A stretch of DNA of 64,000 nucleotides. Origin: JALOKP01 sp963800865. GTDB lineage: Bacteria; Acidobacteriota; Polarisedimenticolia; J045. Numbering within the stretch: position 1 is the stretch's first letter; every line of letters starts with the position of its first letter. Where the stretch lies: NCBI GenBank assembly GCA_963800865.1, contig CAWDCL010000004.1, forward strand, positions 186,001-250,000, read 5' to 3'. Below the pieces are notes generated by a model. It was not told where the DNA came from. It searched no databases and saw only the letters and a list, made by a program, of their open reading frames with translations. Shown in pieces: positions 36,620 to 47,826 of this stretch. The translations under genes and the position numbers were made by a program.

Positions 36620-37880
36620 ATGTCCGCCGCCACACAGAGTCCGCGTTCCGCCTCCCGGTGGTCCGCTGCCGCGCTCGTCCTGGTCGCCGCTCTCGCGGTC
36701 GGTGCGCTCGGCGTGGCGATCCGCGGCGCCGGCGCCGCCGGCCCCCGCTTCGCCCCCGGCACCGAGCCGCCCCCCGCCGTTCCGGAGCTGGCGCTCGCCC
36801 CGGGCGCGCCGAACTCCGCGCTGACGGTCGCGATCGCGCTGCCGCGCACGCAGCTCGTCGGCTCGATGCGGCCCGCGCTGGTCTTCTCGCGCCCGGTCGT
36901 CGCGCTGCAGCAGGCGGAGGTGCTGGCCCAGCTCCCGCCGCCGGCTTCGCTCGCCCCGGCGGTTGCCGGCGCGTGGCACTGGCTCGGCTCGTCGGCGGTC
37001 GAGTTCGTGCCCGACGCGCCGTTCCCGATGGCGACCCCCTTCACCGTCACCGTCCCGGCCGGGCTGAAGGCGCTCGACGGCTCGGTGCTGGCGACGGTCT
37101 ACAGCTACAGCTTCGCGACGCCGCGGCCCGAGATCTACGACGCCGCGCCGCGCGAGAACTCGCGCTGGGTCGAGCCGGAGCAGCTCTTCGCGCTGAGCTT
37201 CAACCAGCGCGTCGAGCGGATCGCGGAGCACGCGTGGATCGAGCTGCGGCCGGAGCGCGGCGCCCCGTCGCGCGTGCCGCTGGCGCTGGTGGGCGCGGTC
37301 GACGTCGCCGCGGAAGAGGAGCGCGAGCGGCGCGAGCGCGGAGCGGCCGAGGGGTGGTGGTCGCGCCGCGCGGAGCGCGAGCGCGGCCTGCCCGACCGCC
37401 GCACCCGCTACGAGCTGAAGCCGTCGCGGCCGCTGCCGCTCGACACGCCGATCGCGCTGGTCGTCGACGGCGCGCTGCGGGGCGAGGAAGGGCCGCTGAC
37501 GATCGATCAGGCGCGGACCTACCCGCTGCGCACCTACGGCCCGCTGCGGGTGACCGGGGCCCGGTGCGGTTTTCCCTACAGCGACGAGTGCCCTTACGGA
37601 CCGTTTACGCTGCTGACGACCAACGAGGTCGACCTCGCGTCGCTGAAAGGACGCGTAACGGTCGAGCCGCCGGTCGAGATCGACTGGGAAGGGGCGGAGT
37701 TCAGCGTCTGGAGGGACGGCGAGCCGGGTGTGACGCTCCCCGGCGCATGGCGCCCCGGGACGACCTATCGCCTCACGCTGGCAGCCGGTGCGCGGGACGT
37801 CTTCGGCCAGGAGGCCCCGGCGTGGGAGGGGACGATCACGACCAACGACCTGCGCCCGACGCTCGATGCCGGCACGCACC
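36620..37880 (+). pseudogene. Bacterial alpha-2-macroglobulin, N-terminal segment (frame 1 of 4)
   Basis: The first part of a 6-kb bacterial alpha-2-macroglobulin gene, a periplasmic protease trap. After the ATG at 36620 comes a hydrophobic anchor (AAALVLVAALAVGALGVAI) with no lipobox cysteine, unlike E. coli YfhM. The first beta-sandwich (MG-type) domains follow (LAPGAPNSALTVAIALP, FNQRVERIAEHAWIELRP). The reading frame fails near 37880, where one additional base turns DAGT-VALIERG into an unrelated tail. Homology continues in the next frame, so I treat this and the next two entries as a single broken gene. Confidence 0.8.
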
Positions 37881-39387
37881 GTCGCGCTGATCGAGCGCGG
37901 GTCGAAGGCCGCGCTGCCGCTGCGCACGGTCAACCTGAAGACGGTCACGGCCGAGGTCTGGCGCGTGACGCCGGGCGAGATGGCGCAGGCGTTCTACGAG
38001 ACCATCAAGGCTGACCTCCCGTGGACGCCACCGCGCGCGCCGTCGCGGGTCACGCTGGACGTCGCGACGCGCCGCAACGCGACGCGTTGGAGCCCGCTCG
38101 ACCCGGCGGCGATCGCCCCCGGCCCACGCGACGGCGGCCTGTTCGTCGTCCAGCTCGACAGCCCCGAGATCCCTGCCGATCAGCGCCCCAAGAAGGGCCC
38201 GCTGCGCCGCGTGCTGGCGCAGGTCACCGACCTCGCGGCGCACGCCGAAGCTGGGCCCGGAGAGCGGCGTCGCCTGGGTGACGTCGGTCTCGAAGGGGAC
38301 GCCGGTCGAGGGGGCCGCGGTCGAACTGCTCGCGTACGACGGGACGCCTTTCTTCCGCGGCACGACCGATCGCGACGGCCTCGTGCGCCTGCCCGGCGTC
38401 GCGGACCGCGTCGGTGGGAACGTCTGGAACCCCGAGCTGAACCTCCTCGTCGTCGCCAGCAAGGACGGCGATACCGGCGTCACCGCCACCGGCTTCGAGG
38501 ACGCCTTCACCCCCTGGGCGATGGGGATGATGGGTGGCTGGGAAGGAAACATCCCCGAGGCGCTCGGCACCGTCACGCCGGAGCGCGGCATCTATCGACC
38601 CGGCGACACCGTCCACTTCGTCGGCCTCGCGCGCGTGATGAAGCTCGGCCGGCTGGCGCGGCCCGCGGCCGGGACCGCGGTCACGATCGCGGTCACCGAC
38701 GGCCAGGGGACGGAGATCGCGAAGCAGGGCGCGAGCGTCACCCCGTTCGGCACCTTCTCCGGCGACGCCGTCCTCCCGAAGAGGGCGTCGCTGGGCTACT
38801 ACTCGCTGCGCGCGACGTTGAAGGACGGCACGACGCCGCTCGAGTACTACGGCTCGTTCCGGGTCGAGGAGTACCGGGCGCCGCCGTTCCTGGTCAACGT
38901 CAAGGCCGGTGCGGCCGACGCGCTGCCGGGCGACCCGCTCGGCGCCGAGGTCGTCGCGCGCTACGCCTTCGGCGGCGCGATGGCCGGCGCGCCCGTCACC
39001 TGGAGCGCGCTCCGCTCGCCGCTCGACTTCCAGCCTCCCGGCAACCCGGGCTTCGAGTTCGGCCAGAGCGTCTGGTGGTGGGACGACGAGACGCCGCGCC
39101 CCTCCACCGCGCAGACCGCGGCGGGAGAGGGCGTGGTCGACGCGCGGGGGAACTTCGCCTTCGACGCCGGCCGCGCCGAGGCGCCGGGCGAGCGCCCCTG
39201 GTCGTACACGCTCGAGGCCGAGGTCACCGACGTCAGCCGCCAGCGCGTCGCCAACCGCGCGCGCGTCAGCGTGCACCCGGCCGAGGCCTACGCCGGGGTG
39301 CGCGTCGCGAACGAGGGGTTCGGCGAGGAGGGGAAGCCGGTCGCGGTCGAACTGATCGCAGCGGCTCCCGACGGCGACGCGCCGCGC
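37881..39387 (+). pseudogene. Bacterial alpha-2-macroglobulin, central segment (frames 2 and 3)
   Basis: This is a continuation of the same gene in two further frames. VALIERGSKAALPLRTVNLKT runs to 38246. A surplus G at 38247 shifts the frame, and KLGPESGVAWVTSVSKGTPV onward runs to about 39387. The third macroglobulin domain carries ERGIYRPGDTVHFVGLARV, a family hallmark, and LGYYSLRATLKDGTTPLEYY is the next domain. A third additional base near 39388 gives the last shift. All three shifts are in the same direction (+1). Confidence 0.8.
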
Positions 39388-39388
39388 C

Positions 39389-42300
39389 GGGCTGACGATC
39401 GACGTCGCCGTCACCCGCCGCGTCTGGAAATCGATCCGCAAGAAGGGGGCCGGCGAGCGCTGGGAGACGATCACCGAGCCGGTCGACGAGCCCGCGGCGT
39501 CGTGCCGCGTGACGACCGCCGAGACGCCGCAGCTCTGCCGCTTCACCCCCGAAGGGGGTGGGCTCTTCATCCTCGAGGCGACGCTGAAGGACGGCGCAGG
39601 CCGGACGCAGAAGACGCGGACCGGGCTCTACGTGATCGGCAGCGGCTGGGTCTCGTGGCTGCGCGACGGCACCGACCGGATCGACCTGGTCGCGGACCGC
39701 GCGCTCTACGACGTCGGCGACACGGCGCAGATCCTGGTCAAGAGCCCGTTCCCGAAGGCCGAGGCGATCGTCACCGTCGAGCGCGCCGGCGTGATGTCGG
39801 CCCGGCGCGTGACGCTCGACGGCGCGGCGCGCGCGATCCCGGTGCCGATCGACGAGTCGATGGTCCCGAACGCGTACGTCTCGATCGTGCTGGTGCGCGG
39901 CCGCGTGCCGACCGACCAGGTTGCGGGCGAGGGGGCCGATCCCGGCCGGCCGGAATTCAAGCTGGGCTACCTCGAGCTGAAGATCGAACGGAAGACGCGG
40001 CGCCTCGCGGTGGCCGTGACGCCGGAGCGCGCCGACTACCGGCCGCGGCAGAAGGTCGAGGTCGACCTCGCCGTGACCGATTCCAGGGGGCGCCCCGCGA
40101 AGGCGCAGCTCGCGGTCTGGGCCGTCGACGAAACGGTCCTGCGCCTGACCGGCTACGAGCCGCCCGACCCGGTCGAGGCGATCTTCGCCCCGCGGCCGCT
40201 CTCGGTCCGCACGGCGGAGCCGCTGATCAACCTCGTGCTGCGGCGCTGGTACGGCGAGAAGGGCGGCAGCGCTCCGGGCGGCGGCGGCGGCGAGGAGGCG
40301 GGCGAGATCCGCAGCCGATTCAGGACGACGGTCCTGTTCGCGCCGGAGGTCGTGACCGGCGCGGACGGCCGCGCGCGCGTGTCGTTCGAGCTGCCCGACA
40401 ACCTGACGACCTACCGGGTCATGGCGCTGGCGGTCGGCGAGGACGAGCGCTTCGGCACCGGCAGGGGCTCGCTGACGGTCAGCAAACCGCTGCTGGCGAT
40501 CCCCGCGCTGCCGCGCGTCGCGCGCGTCGGCGACCGCTTCGAGGCGGGGGTCGTCGTACACGCGAAGGACCCGGCGGCGCTCGGCGGCGCGCCGGTGGAG
40601 GTGAGCGCCGAGGCGACGGGCGGCGTCGCGCTGTCCGGACCGGCGACGAAGCGCGTGCGCCTCCCCGACGGCCGTGCGCAGGAGGTCCGCTTCGCGTTCG
40701 TCGGGAAGAGCGCCGCGCCGGCGACACTGCGCTTCACCGTGCGTGGGGCGGGGGAGCGCGACGCCGTCGAGCAGACGATCGTCGTCGCCCCCTCGGCGAC
40801 TCCCGAGACGGTCGCGACCTACGGCGACACCGAGACCGAGCGGACCGAAGCGATCGTCCCGCCGCAGGGGGTTCGCCCCGACGCCGGCGGTCTCGAGCTG
40901 ACGCTCGCCTCGACGGCGATGGCCGGCTTCGAGGGGGCGATGCGGCAGCTGGTCGACTACCCCTACGGTTGCGCCGAGCAGCTCGCCTCGCGGCTGGTGC
41001 CGTTCGTCGCGCTGCGGCAGATCCAGCGGGACTACGGCCTCGCGCCCACCGGCGCCACGGACCGCGAGAAGCAGCGCGCGCGCGAGGCCGAGTGGCTCGG
41101 ACTCGGCGGGAATCTGTCTGGCACGGCCACGGAAACCGGCGGCCCGGCGAGGACGCCGGACGCGATCGTCGAGGAGACGATCGCTGCGCTGGTGAGCCTG
41201 CAGCGCGAGGACGGCGGTTTCCGCTACTGGCCGAACAGCTCCGACGCGTCGCCGTGGGCCAGCTCGTGGGCCGTGCTGGCCCTGGCGCGCGCGCAGGACG
41301 CCGGCTACGCGGTCGATCCCGCCGTGATCGCGAAGGGGCAGCGCTACCTGGCGGAGGTTCTGGCCGCCGGGAAGCCGGTGCGCTTCCGGTGGTTCACCTT
41401 CACCGCCTCGCTCGACGACCGTGTCTTTGCGCTCTGGGTGCTCGCACGCACCGGCGCGCCGCAGGCGTCGTACTACCCCGACCTCTTCGAGCGGCGCGGC
41501 GACCTGACGCTCGGCTCGCGCGCCATGCTGACCGACGCGCTGCTGCGGCCCGGCGGCGCGGCGGCCGACGCCGTCCGCGGGCGCACGCTGCTCGACGAGC
41601 TGGTGAACGCGGCGCGGATCACCGCCGGTGAAGCGTTCTTCCAGGACACGGAGCAGGCCTCGAACGTCGCCGCCTGGTCGTCCGACGTGACGACGACGTC
41701 GATCGTCCTGATGCTGCTCGAGGCGCACGCCCCGCAGCACGTGCTGGTCCCGATGCTCGTCCGCTGGCTGGCCGGCGAGCGGCTGCCGAACGGCGCCTAC
41801 CGCTCGACGCAGGAGGCCGGCTGGACGCTCCTCGCGCTGGCCGACCTGGCGGCGACGCGCGAGCGGGTCGTCCCCGACTTTGCGGCCAGGGCCGCGCTGG
41901 GCGGCCGGGAGGTCGCGGCGGCGGAGTTCCGCGGGCGGTCGCTCGAACTCGTGACGAGGAACGTGCCGATGCGGGATCTGGCGGCCGCCGGCGAGGCCCC
42001 GCTCATCCTCTCGAAGCAGGGGGCGGGCATCCTCTACTACGGGGCGCGGCTGACCTACCTCCCGGAGCATCCGCCCGCCAGCGCACTCGACCGCGGCCTG
42101 GTCGTGCAGCGCTGGCTCTCCCCCTACGGCAGCGCGGGACAGGCGCGGAGCTTCGGCGCCGGCACGCTGGTCACGCTGACCGTCCGGGTCGCCACGCCGC
42201 AGGAGCGGCGCTACGTCGCGCTCGACGTCCCGGTGCCGGCCGGCTTCGAGCCGGTCGACGCCACGCTCGCGACCTCCTCGGCCGCGGCGACGCTGGCGCC

Positions 42301-42625
42301 GCCCCTGCCCGGGGCGGAGGCGGCCGAGCAGGGGGAGGGGTTCGGTGAGGACTGGGGCGGCAGCCCGGGCGGAGTGGGCGGCACGTTCGGCGGCCTGCCG
42401 GAATGGGCCTTCGGCGACTACACGCCGTTCGGACGGCGCGAGCTGCGCGACGACCGCGTGCTGGCGTTCGCCGACCGCCTGCCGCCGGGGGTCTGGGAGG
42501 TCCGCTTCGTGCTGCGCGCGACGACGCCGGGCACGTTCCTCTTCCCGCCGGCGCAGGCGGCGGAGATGTACCGGCCGGAGACCTTCGGCCGCGACGGTGC
42601 GGTCGAGGTGTCGGTGACGCCGTGA
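39389..42625 (+). pseudogene. Bacterial alpha-2-macroglobulin, C-terminal thioester segment (frame 4)
   Basis: An open frame of more than 1000 residues to the TGA at 42625. FELPDNLTTYRVMALAV is the core alpha-2-macroglobulin domain. YPYGCAEQLASRLVPF contains the intact CxEQ thioester that would covalently trap an attacking protease. A helical thioester domain with repeated GGFRYWP and A...LL..G motifs and a receptor-binding-like final sandwich follow. In many Gram-negatives this gene sits beside pbpC, as here (GTGA overlap with PBP1C), and the two are thought to guard and repair peptidoglycan. The thioester domain itself is undamaged. Confidence 0.85.
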
Positions 42626-44989
42626 GCGGGCGGCACCTTCCGCCGCGCGCCCGCGGGGTGCTGCGTCCGCTCGCGCGGGCGGGCGCGCGCGTGCGTCGCG
42701 TCGCCGCACTCGCCGCCGCGCTGGCCGCGGCCGCGCTCTTCGTCGCCTGGCCGCTGCCCGACGGCCTGCTCGACGCCTCGCGCCTCGCTTCCGTCCGAAT
42801 CACCGACCGCGACGGCGGCCTGCTGCGCGAGCTGCGCTCGGGCGAGGACGGCCGCGCGATCCCGCTCCCGCCCGGCCCGCTGCCCGAGCGCGTCGTCGAG
42901 GCGTTCATCGCGATCGAGGACCGCCGCTTCGGGCGGCACCCGGGCGTCGATCCGCTGGCGGTCGCGCGCACCGTGCGCGACATCGCGCGCGCCGGGCGCG
43001 TCACCGGCGGGGCCTCGACGATCCCCCAGCAGCTCGCGCGGCGGCTCGTGCCGCGCCAGCGGACGCTGGCCGGCAAGGCCAGGGAAGCGCTCTGGGCGCT
43101 GCGGCTGACGCTGCACCTGCCGCGCGGGACGATCCTGCGGGCGTACCTGGACCGCGTCGCGCTGGGGCGCTCGCTCTCCGGCGTCGAGACCGCGGCGACG
43201 GTCTACTTCCGGCGCCCGGCGTCGCAGCTCTCCCTGTCACAGGCGGCCCTGCTGGCCGGGATGGCCTCGTCCCCCGCGCGCTTCGACCCCTACCGCCACC
43301 CCGGCGCCGCCCGGGCGCGGATGCGTCGGGTGCTCGACCGGATGGCCGCCGCGGGGTTCATCGCGCGCCCGGAGGCCGACGCGGCCGCCGACGCCCCGCT
43401 CGACCTCGCCCCGTTCGAGGCGCCGTTCCGCGCGCCGCATTTCACCGCGTGGCTGGCGGCGACGCTGCCGCCCGGCACCGCGAGCGTGGAGACGACGCTC
43501 GACCCGGCGCTGCAGCGCTTCGTCGAGCAGGCGATCGAGGAGGAGCTGGCGGGGCTGGCGGACCGGCGCGTCGGGCAGGCGGCGGCGATCGTCGTCGACA
43601 ACGCGACCGGCGAGGTCCTGGCCTGGGCCGGCTCGGCCGACTTCTTCGACGAGGAGAGCGGCGGCCAGAACGACGGCGTGCGCGCGCTGCGCCAGCCGGG
43701 GAGCAGCCTCAAGCCGTTCGCCTACGGCCTGGCGCTGGCCGCGGGTTTCACTCCGGCAACGCTCCTGCCGGACGTCGCCGCGCGCTACGCGACGCCGACC
43801 GGCGACTACGAGCCGCACAACTACGACCGCCGCCAGCGCGGGCCGGTGCGCCTGCGCGCCGCGCTCGCCAACAGCTACAACCTGCCGGCGGTCCACCTCT
43901 GCGAGGCGCTGGGGCCCGGGCGCGTGCTCGAGGTGCTGCGCCGCGCCGGCTACGGCTCGCTCGCGGAGTCGCCCGACCACTACGGCGTCGCGCTGGTGCT
44001 CGGCGACGGCGAGGTCTCGCTCTTCGAGCAGGCGCGCGCCTTCCGCGGCCTTGCGCGCGGCGGCGTGCTCGCCCCGCTGGCCGCGGTGCGGCGCGCCACC
44101 GGCGCGGCCGGGCAGCCGGTCGCGATCGCCCCGGAGATCGCCCCGGCGCGCTTCCTGCCCGCGCCGGCCACCGCGCTGCTGACCGACATCCTGGCCGACG
44201 AGTTCGCGCGCGCGCCGGCCTTCGGCGTCGACAACGCGCTGCGGCTGCCGTTCCCGGTCGCGGCCAAGACCGGGACCTCGCGGGCCCACGTCGACAACTG
44301 GACGATCGGATACACGCGCGAGCGCACGGTCGCGGTCTGGGCCGGCAACTTCGACGGCGCTGCCGATGCAGGGAGTCTCGGGAGTGACCGGGGCCGGGCC
44401 GCTGTTCCGCAGGATCATGAAGCGCGCGATGGCGGGTCTCGCCGCGGAGCCGCTCGTCGACCGCGCGGCCTTCGAGCACGCGGCGATCTGCGCGCTGTCC
44501 GGCGCGCGCGCCGGCGCCGCCTGCCCGGCGTCGATCGACGAGATCTTCCTGCCCGGCAGCGCGCCGCGCGAGGCCTGCGCGATGCACCGCCTCGCCGGCG
44601 GTGCGCAGCCGGTCCTCGACGTCGGACCCGCGTACTACGCCTGGGCCCGGCGCGAGGGGCTGTCGGCCGGGCCGTGGCCCGTCTCCGCTGCGGACGGCCG
44701 ACGGCCGTCCGCAGCTACGCCGGGCCAGGCCCGCCTGCTGACCCCGGCGGACGGCGACGAGTACCTCGTCGATCCCGGCCTCCCGCCCGGCGATCAGTCG
44801 ATCCCCGTGCGGGCGCTCCCGCCGGACGGCGTCTCCCGGCTCGAGCTGCGGCTGGCCGACGGCACCGTGCGGCCGCTCGCGGCGCCGTTCGTCACGCGCC
44901 TCGCCGCGGCGCGCGGGCGCCAGCGGGTGGAGCTGTGGGTCCCGGGAGCAGCCGCGCCCGACGCGGTCGCCGAGATCACCGTCCGATGA
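42622..44989 (+). pseudogene. pbpC: Penicillin-binding protein 1C, one frameshift
   Basis: A bifunctional transglycosylase/transpeptidase of about 788 residues when joined. Helix near residue 30, then the glycosyltransferase domain (AFIAIEDRRFGRHPGVDPL, GGASTIPQQLARRLV, with the catalytic Glu in EDRRF). The transpeptidase has SxxK in GSSLKPFAYG, SxN in NSYNLPAVHL and KTGTS. The frame slips at 44362: a surplus G before CCGATGCAGGGAGTC; removing it gives the family's NFDGA-PMQGVSGVTGAGP. The second segment ends in a BiPBP_C domain. A perfect palindrome lies inside this C-terminal part in frame. It overlaps the upstream macroglobulin gene and the downstream SpoIID-like gene by 4 bases each. Confidence 0.9.
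44687..44715. repeat. Perfect 14-bp palindrome inside the PBP1C coding sequence
   Basis: GCTGCGGACGGCCG and its exact reverse complement are separated by one base. It lies between the transpeptidase and C-terminal domains and reads in frame as an Ala/Asp/Gly/Arg-rich linker. It resembles protein-tolerated insertions of small palindromic elements in other bacteria. Confidence 0.65.
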
Positions 44990-46153
44990 GCGGCGCCGGC
45001 GTGCTCCGCGCGGTGCTCTTCGCGGGGCTCGCCGCGGCGGGGCTCGCCGCGTCCGGCGTACCGCTCCCGGAAGAGCCCGGCGCTGCCCGCCGTCGAGGTC
45101 CTCGTGCTGACGAAGTTCCACCCGCGCGCGGCGACGCTCGATGGCCCGCGGGCGGTGCGCCTCGACGCCGCCGGCGACGCGCTGCTCGTGGACGGCCGTG
45201 CGCAGCCGGCCCCGCTGGCGCTCGAGCGCGCGCGGTGGACGATCACGCTGGGGGACGGCACCGCGAGGCGCTACCTGGCCGCGCTGCGGATCGCCGCGGC
45301 GGGGGACGAGCTGCGGATCGTGGCCGCGCTCGACCTGGAGGACACCGTCGCCCGCGCCGTCGCCGCCGAGACGCTCCCCGGCACGCCGCCGGCCGCGCTC
45401 GAGGCGCAGGCGATCGTCGCGCGCTCGTACGCGCTGGCCCCCGGCGCACGACACCGCGAAGCCCCGCTCTGCGACCTCGCGCACTGCCAGTCCCTGGCGC
45501 CCGCCGCCGGCCCGGACCACGCGGCGGCCGCGCGGCGCGCGGCGCAGGCGACGCGCGGGCAGGTGTTGCGGCTCCCTTCCGGCGAGATCGCCCGCGCCGT
45601 CTTTCACGCCGGCTGCGGCGGGGATACCGCCGAGCCGGGCGCCGTCTTCGGTGGCGACGAGCAGACGGGCGCGCGCGCCGCCGCCGATTCACAGTGCGCC
45701 GCCGACGCGTGGACCGTGGTGCTCCGGATCCCCGAGGTCGAGACCGCCGCGGGCGCCGCGCTCGGGGCCGGAGGCCCGGTTCCGGTCGACCGGCTGGCGC
45801 TCGAGCACGCTCCCGACGGACGGGTGTCGCGCCTGGTGGACACGGCGACCGGCCGCTGGGCCGCGGGGGACGCCTTCGCGCGCGTCCTCGACCGGGCCCG
45901 GGACTGGTCAGTCGTGAAGAGCGCGCGCTTCGGCTGGACGGTGTCCGGCGGCGCCGTGCGGATCGAAGGCCGCGGTCACGGCCACGGCGTCGGCCTGTGC
46001 CAGCGGGGCGCGGCGGCGATGGCGCGCCGCGGGGCGTCAGCGTACGAGATCCTGCGGCACTACTTCGGGGCGGCTACATTCCTCGCCACTCGAACTCCTG
46101 GGCCGGCCGGTTCTGCAGCACCGCTTCGATCTGCTCCATCTCCGACGGGGTGA
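44986..46153 (+). pseudogene. SpoIID/LytB-domain protein, one frameshift
   Basis: About 388 residues with a signal peptide (AVLFAGLAAAGLAASG). SpoIID/LytB domain: ETLPGTPPAALEAQAIVARSYAL, then FHAGCGGDTAEPGAVFGG and the hallmark GHGHGVGLCQRGAAAMARRG. Family members are lytic transglycosylases or amidase activators acting on peptidoglycan. The start overlaps the PBP1C stop (ATGA). One base too many near 45082 separates the signal segment from the domain (PEEPG-LPAVEVLVLTKF). The last about 27 residues overlap the 3' end of the opposing aldo/keto reductase by 80 bp, so the true C-terminus may be nearer HYFGAATFL. Confidence 0.82.
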
Positions 46154-47072
46154 TCCGCGCCGCGACCTCGAGCGCGCCCAGGTTCTCCTTGAGCTGCGAG
46201 ACCTTCGTCGCGCCGAGGATCGTCGTGCTGACGTGCGGGTTCTTGATCGTCCAGGCGATTGCCAGCTGGGCCACGGAGCAGCCGAGCAGCTGGGCGATCG
46301 GCTGCAGCTTCTTCACCTTCTCGATCCGCCGCGTGGCCTCGTCGTCGACGAAGCGCTTGTGCAGGAACTCGTACCCCGGGAGGGTCGCCCGCGTGCCGGG
46401 CGGGATGCCGTCGTTGTACTTCCCGGTCAGCACGCCGCCGGCGAGCGGGCTCCAGATCGTCAGCCCGAGGCCGATCAGGTCGTAGAGCGGCGCGTACTCC
46501 CGCTCGACGCGGTCGCGGTGGAACATGTTGTACTGCGGCTGCTCCATCAGCGGGCCGATCAGCCCCAGCTCGCCCGCGATCCCGTGGGCCTCCATCAGCT
46601 GGGCCGCACTCCACTCCGAGGTGCCCCAGTAGAAGGCGCGGCCGCTGGCGATGATCGCGTTCATCGCGCGGACCGTCTCCTCGACCGGGGTCCGCGCATC
46701 GGGACGGTGGCAGAAGAGCAGGTCGACGTAGTCGGTCTGCAGCCGCTTCAGCGCGGCATCGGTCCCCTCGACGATGTGCTTGCGCGACAACCCGCGGTCG
46801 TTCACACCCGGCCCGCCCCAGAAGATCTTGGTGGAGAGCACGAGGTCGCTGCGCCTGAACCCGGCCTTCCGGATGACCCGGCCCATCACGGTCTCGGCGT
46901 CGCCGTCGGCGTAGACCTCGGCGTTGTCGAAGAAATTGACGCCGGCGTCGACCGCGGTCTTCATCAGCTCGAGGGCGGCGTCCTCACCGATCTGGTCGCC
47001 GAAGGTGACCCACGCGCCGAACGAAAGCGTCGAGACCTGCAGTCCCGAGCGGCCGAGGAAGCGGTATTCCAT
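46074..47072 (-). CDS. Aldo/keto reductase (Kv-beta/YghZ-like)
   Basis: 332 residues of the aldo/keto reductase barrel. Catalytic residues are visible as Asp and Tyr in FFDNAEVYADGDAE, Lys in LVLSTKIFWGG and His in LLFCHRPDARTPVEETVRAM. NADPH is contacted by WSPLAGGVLTGKY and the C-terminal ILGATKVSQLKENL. The closest named groups are YghZ and the beta subunit of voltage-gated potassium channels. GGGAGGGATCGCG precedes the ATG, and a TATACT -10 hexamer is 34 bases upstream. The stop falls within the SpoIID-like gene on the other strand. Confidence 0.93.
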   Translation of the reverse strand: MEYRFLGRSGLQVSTLSFGAWVTFGDQIGEDAALELMKTAVDAGVNFFDNAEVYADGDAETVMGRVIRKAGFRRSDLVLSTKIFWGGPGVNDRGLSRKHIVEGTDAALKRLQTDYVDLLFCHRPDARTPVEETVRAMNAIIASGRAFYWGTSEWSAAQLMEAHGIAGELGLIGPLMEQPQYNMFHRDRVEREYAPLYDLIGLGLTIWSPLAGGVLTGKYNDGIPPGTRATLPGYEFLHKRFVDDEATRRIEKVKKLQPIAQLLGCSVAQLAIAWTIKNPHVSTTILGATKVSQLKENLGALEVAARITPSEMEQIEAVLQNRPAQEFEWRGM

Positions 47073-47106
47073 CGCGATCCCTCCCGGGCAGTCGCGCCCG
47101 GGAGGG

Positions 47107-47112
47107 AGTATA
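47107..47112 (-). promoter_or_regulatory. -10 element TATACT of the aldo/keto reductase gene
   Basis: TATACT on the minus strand, five of six consensus bases, in otherwise GC-rich DNA. The leader to the ATG at 47072 contains CCCGGG-8-CCCGGG, able to form a small hairpin. No clear -35 is visible because it would overlap the end of the upstream gene. Confidence 0.45.
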
Positions 47113-47123
47113 CCCGGCGCCCC

Positions 47124-47594
47124 TCAGGGCGCGGGAGGACAGGCGTCGATGCAGCCGCGGTAGTTCTCGGCGCAGGCGCGAAGCTCGTCGTTGACCGCCT
47201 CGCGCGCGTTGTCGCGGCAGACGAAGGCGGCGATCTGCGCCGCGTCGACGCAGCGGTCGCGGGCGGCGACATCGTTGGGGAACTGGCTGCGGCAGTTCTG
47301 GACCTGGACCCGCTCGGCGTCGTTGCAGGCGCGGATCGCGCGCTCGCGGTCCGCGCGCGGCCCCGCGGCACAGCCTTCGCGCTGGGCGCGGCAGGTCTTT
47401 CCGCACTGCGCGTCGATCCTGCGGCAGAGGTCGATCGCGGACTGGAATCCGTCCTGGCAGGTGGCGCGGCACTCGCGCACCTCGTCGCGCGCGGCCGTGA
47501 GGCACTGCCGCGTCGCGTCGTCGGCCAGCGCGGCGGGGGCCGCGATGGCGACGCCGAGAAGAAGGATGGGAATCAAGGTGCGTCGGGACGTCAT
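47124..47594 (-). CDS. Small secreted cysteine-rich protein
   Basis: 156 residues with a clear signal peptide (ILLLGVAIAAPAALADD). The mature chain is helical, polar and has about 14 cysteines spaced as in CRATCQDG, CGKTCRAQREGCA, CNDAERVQVQNCR and CRDN, ending CIDACPPAP. Such spacing suggests helices held by disulfides in the periplasm or outside the cell. I do not recognise a family. AAGGAG precedes the ATG. It is divergent from the Spy-like gene over 232 bp. Confidence 0.8.
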   Translation of the reverse strand: MTSRRTLIPILLLGVAIAAPAALADDATRQCLTAARDEVRECRATCQDGFQSAIDLCRRIDAQCGKTCRAQREGCAAGPRADRERAIRACNDAERVQVQNCRSQFPNDVAARDRCVDAAQIAAFVCRDNAREAVNDELRACAENYRGCIDACPPAP

Positions 47595-47826
47595 GGTCGG
47601 CTCTCCTTTGCAGGGGGCTCGCGCCGGGCCGCGCTCCGCCCCAGCGGAATGTAACGCGCTCGGGAAGGGAGACGCCCGCCGCCGGGCCGCGGTTGACGCT
47701 CGCCGTCCGGCGGGTCGCCGGGCGTTTTCGGCGCGCGCACGGTCAACCGCGATAGCCGGCCGGTCCGTCTCTCTCCCGGCGCGGGCAGGACCGGACATCC
47801 CGGCCCGCCAGAAAAGGAGAACGACG

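Noticed and set aside
37788..39395. Separate small genes inside the macroglobulin region
   Set aside because: The frames hold consecutive parts of one macroglobulin protein and lack their own starts, so they are fragments of one broken gene.
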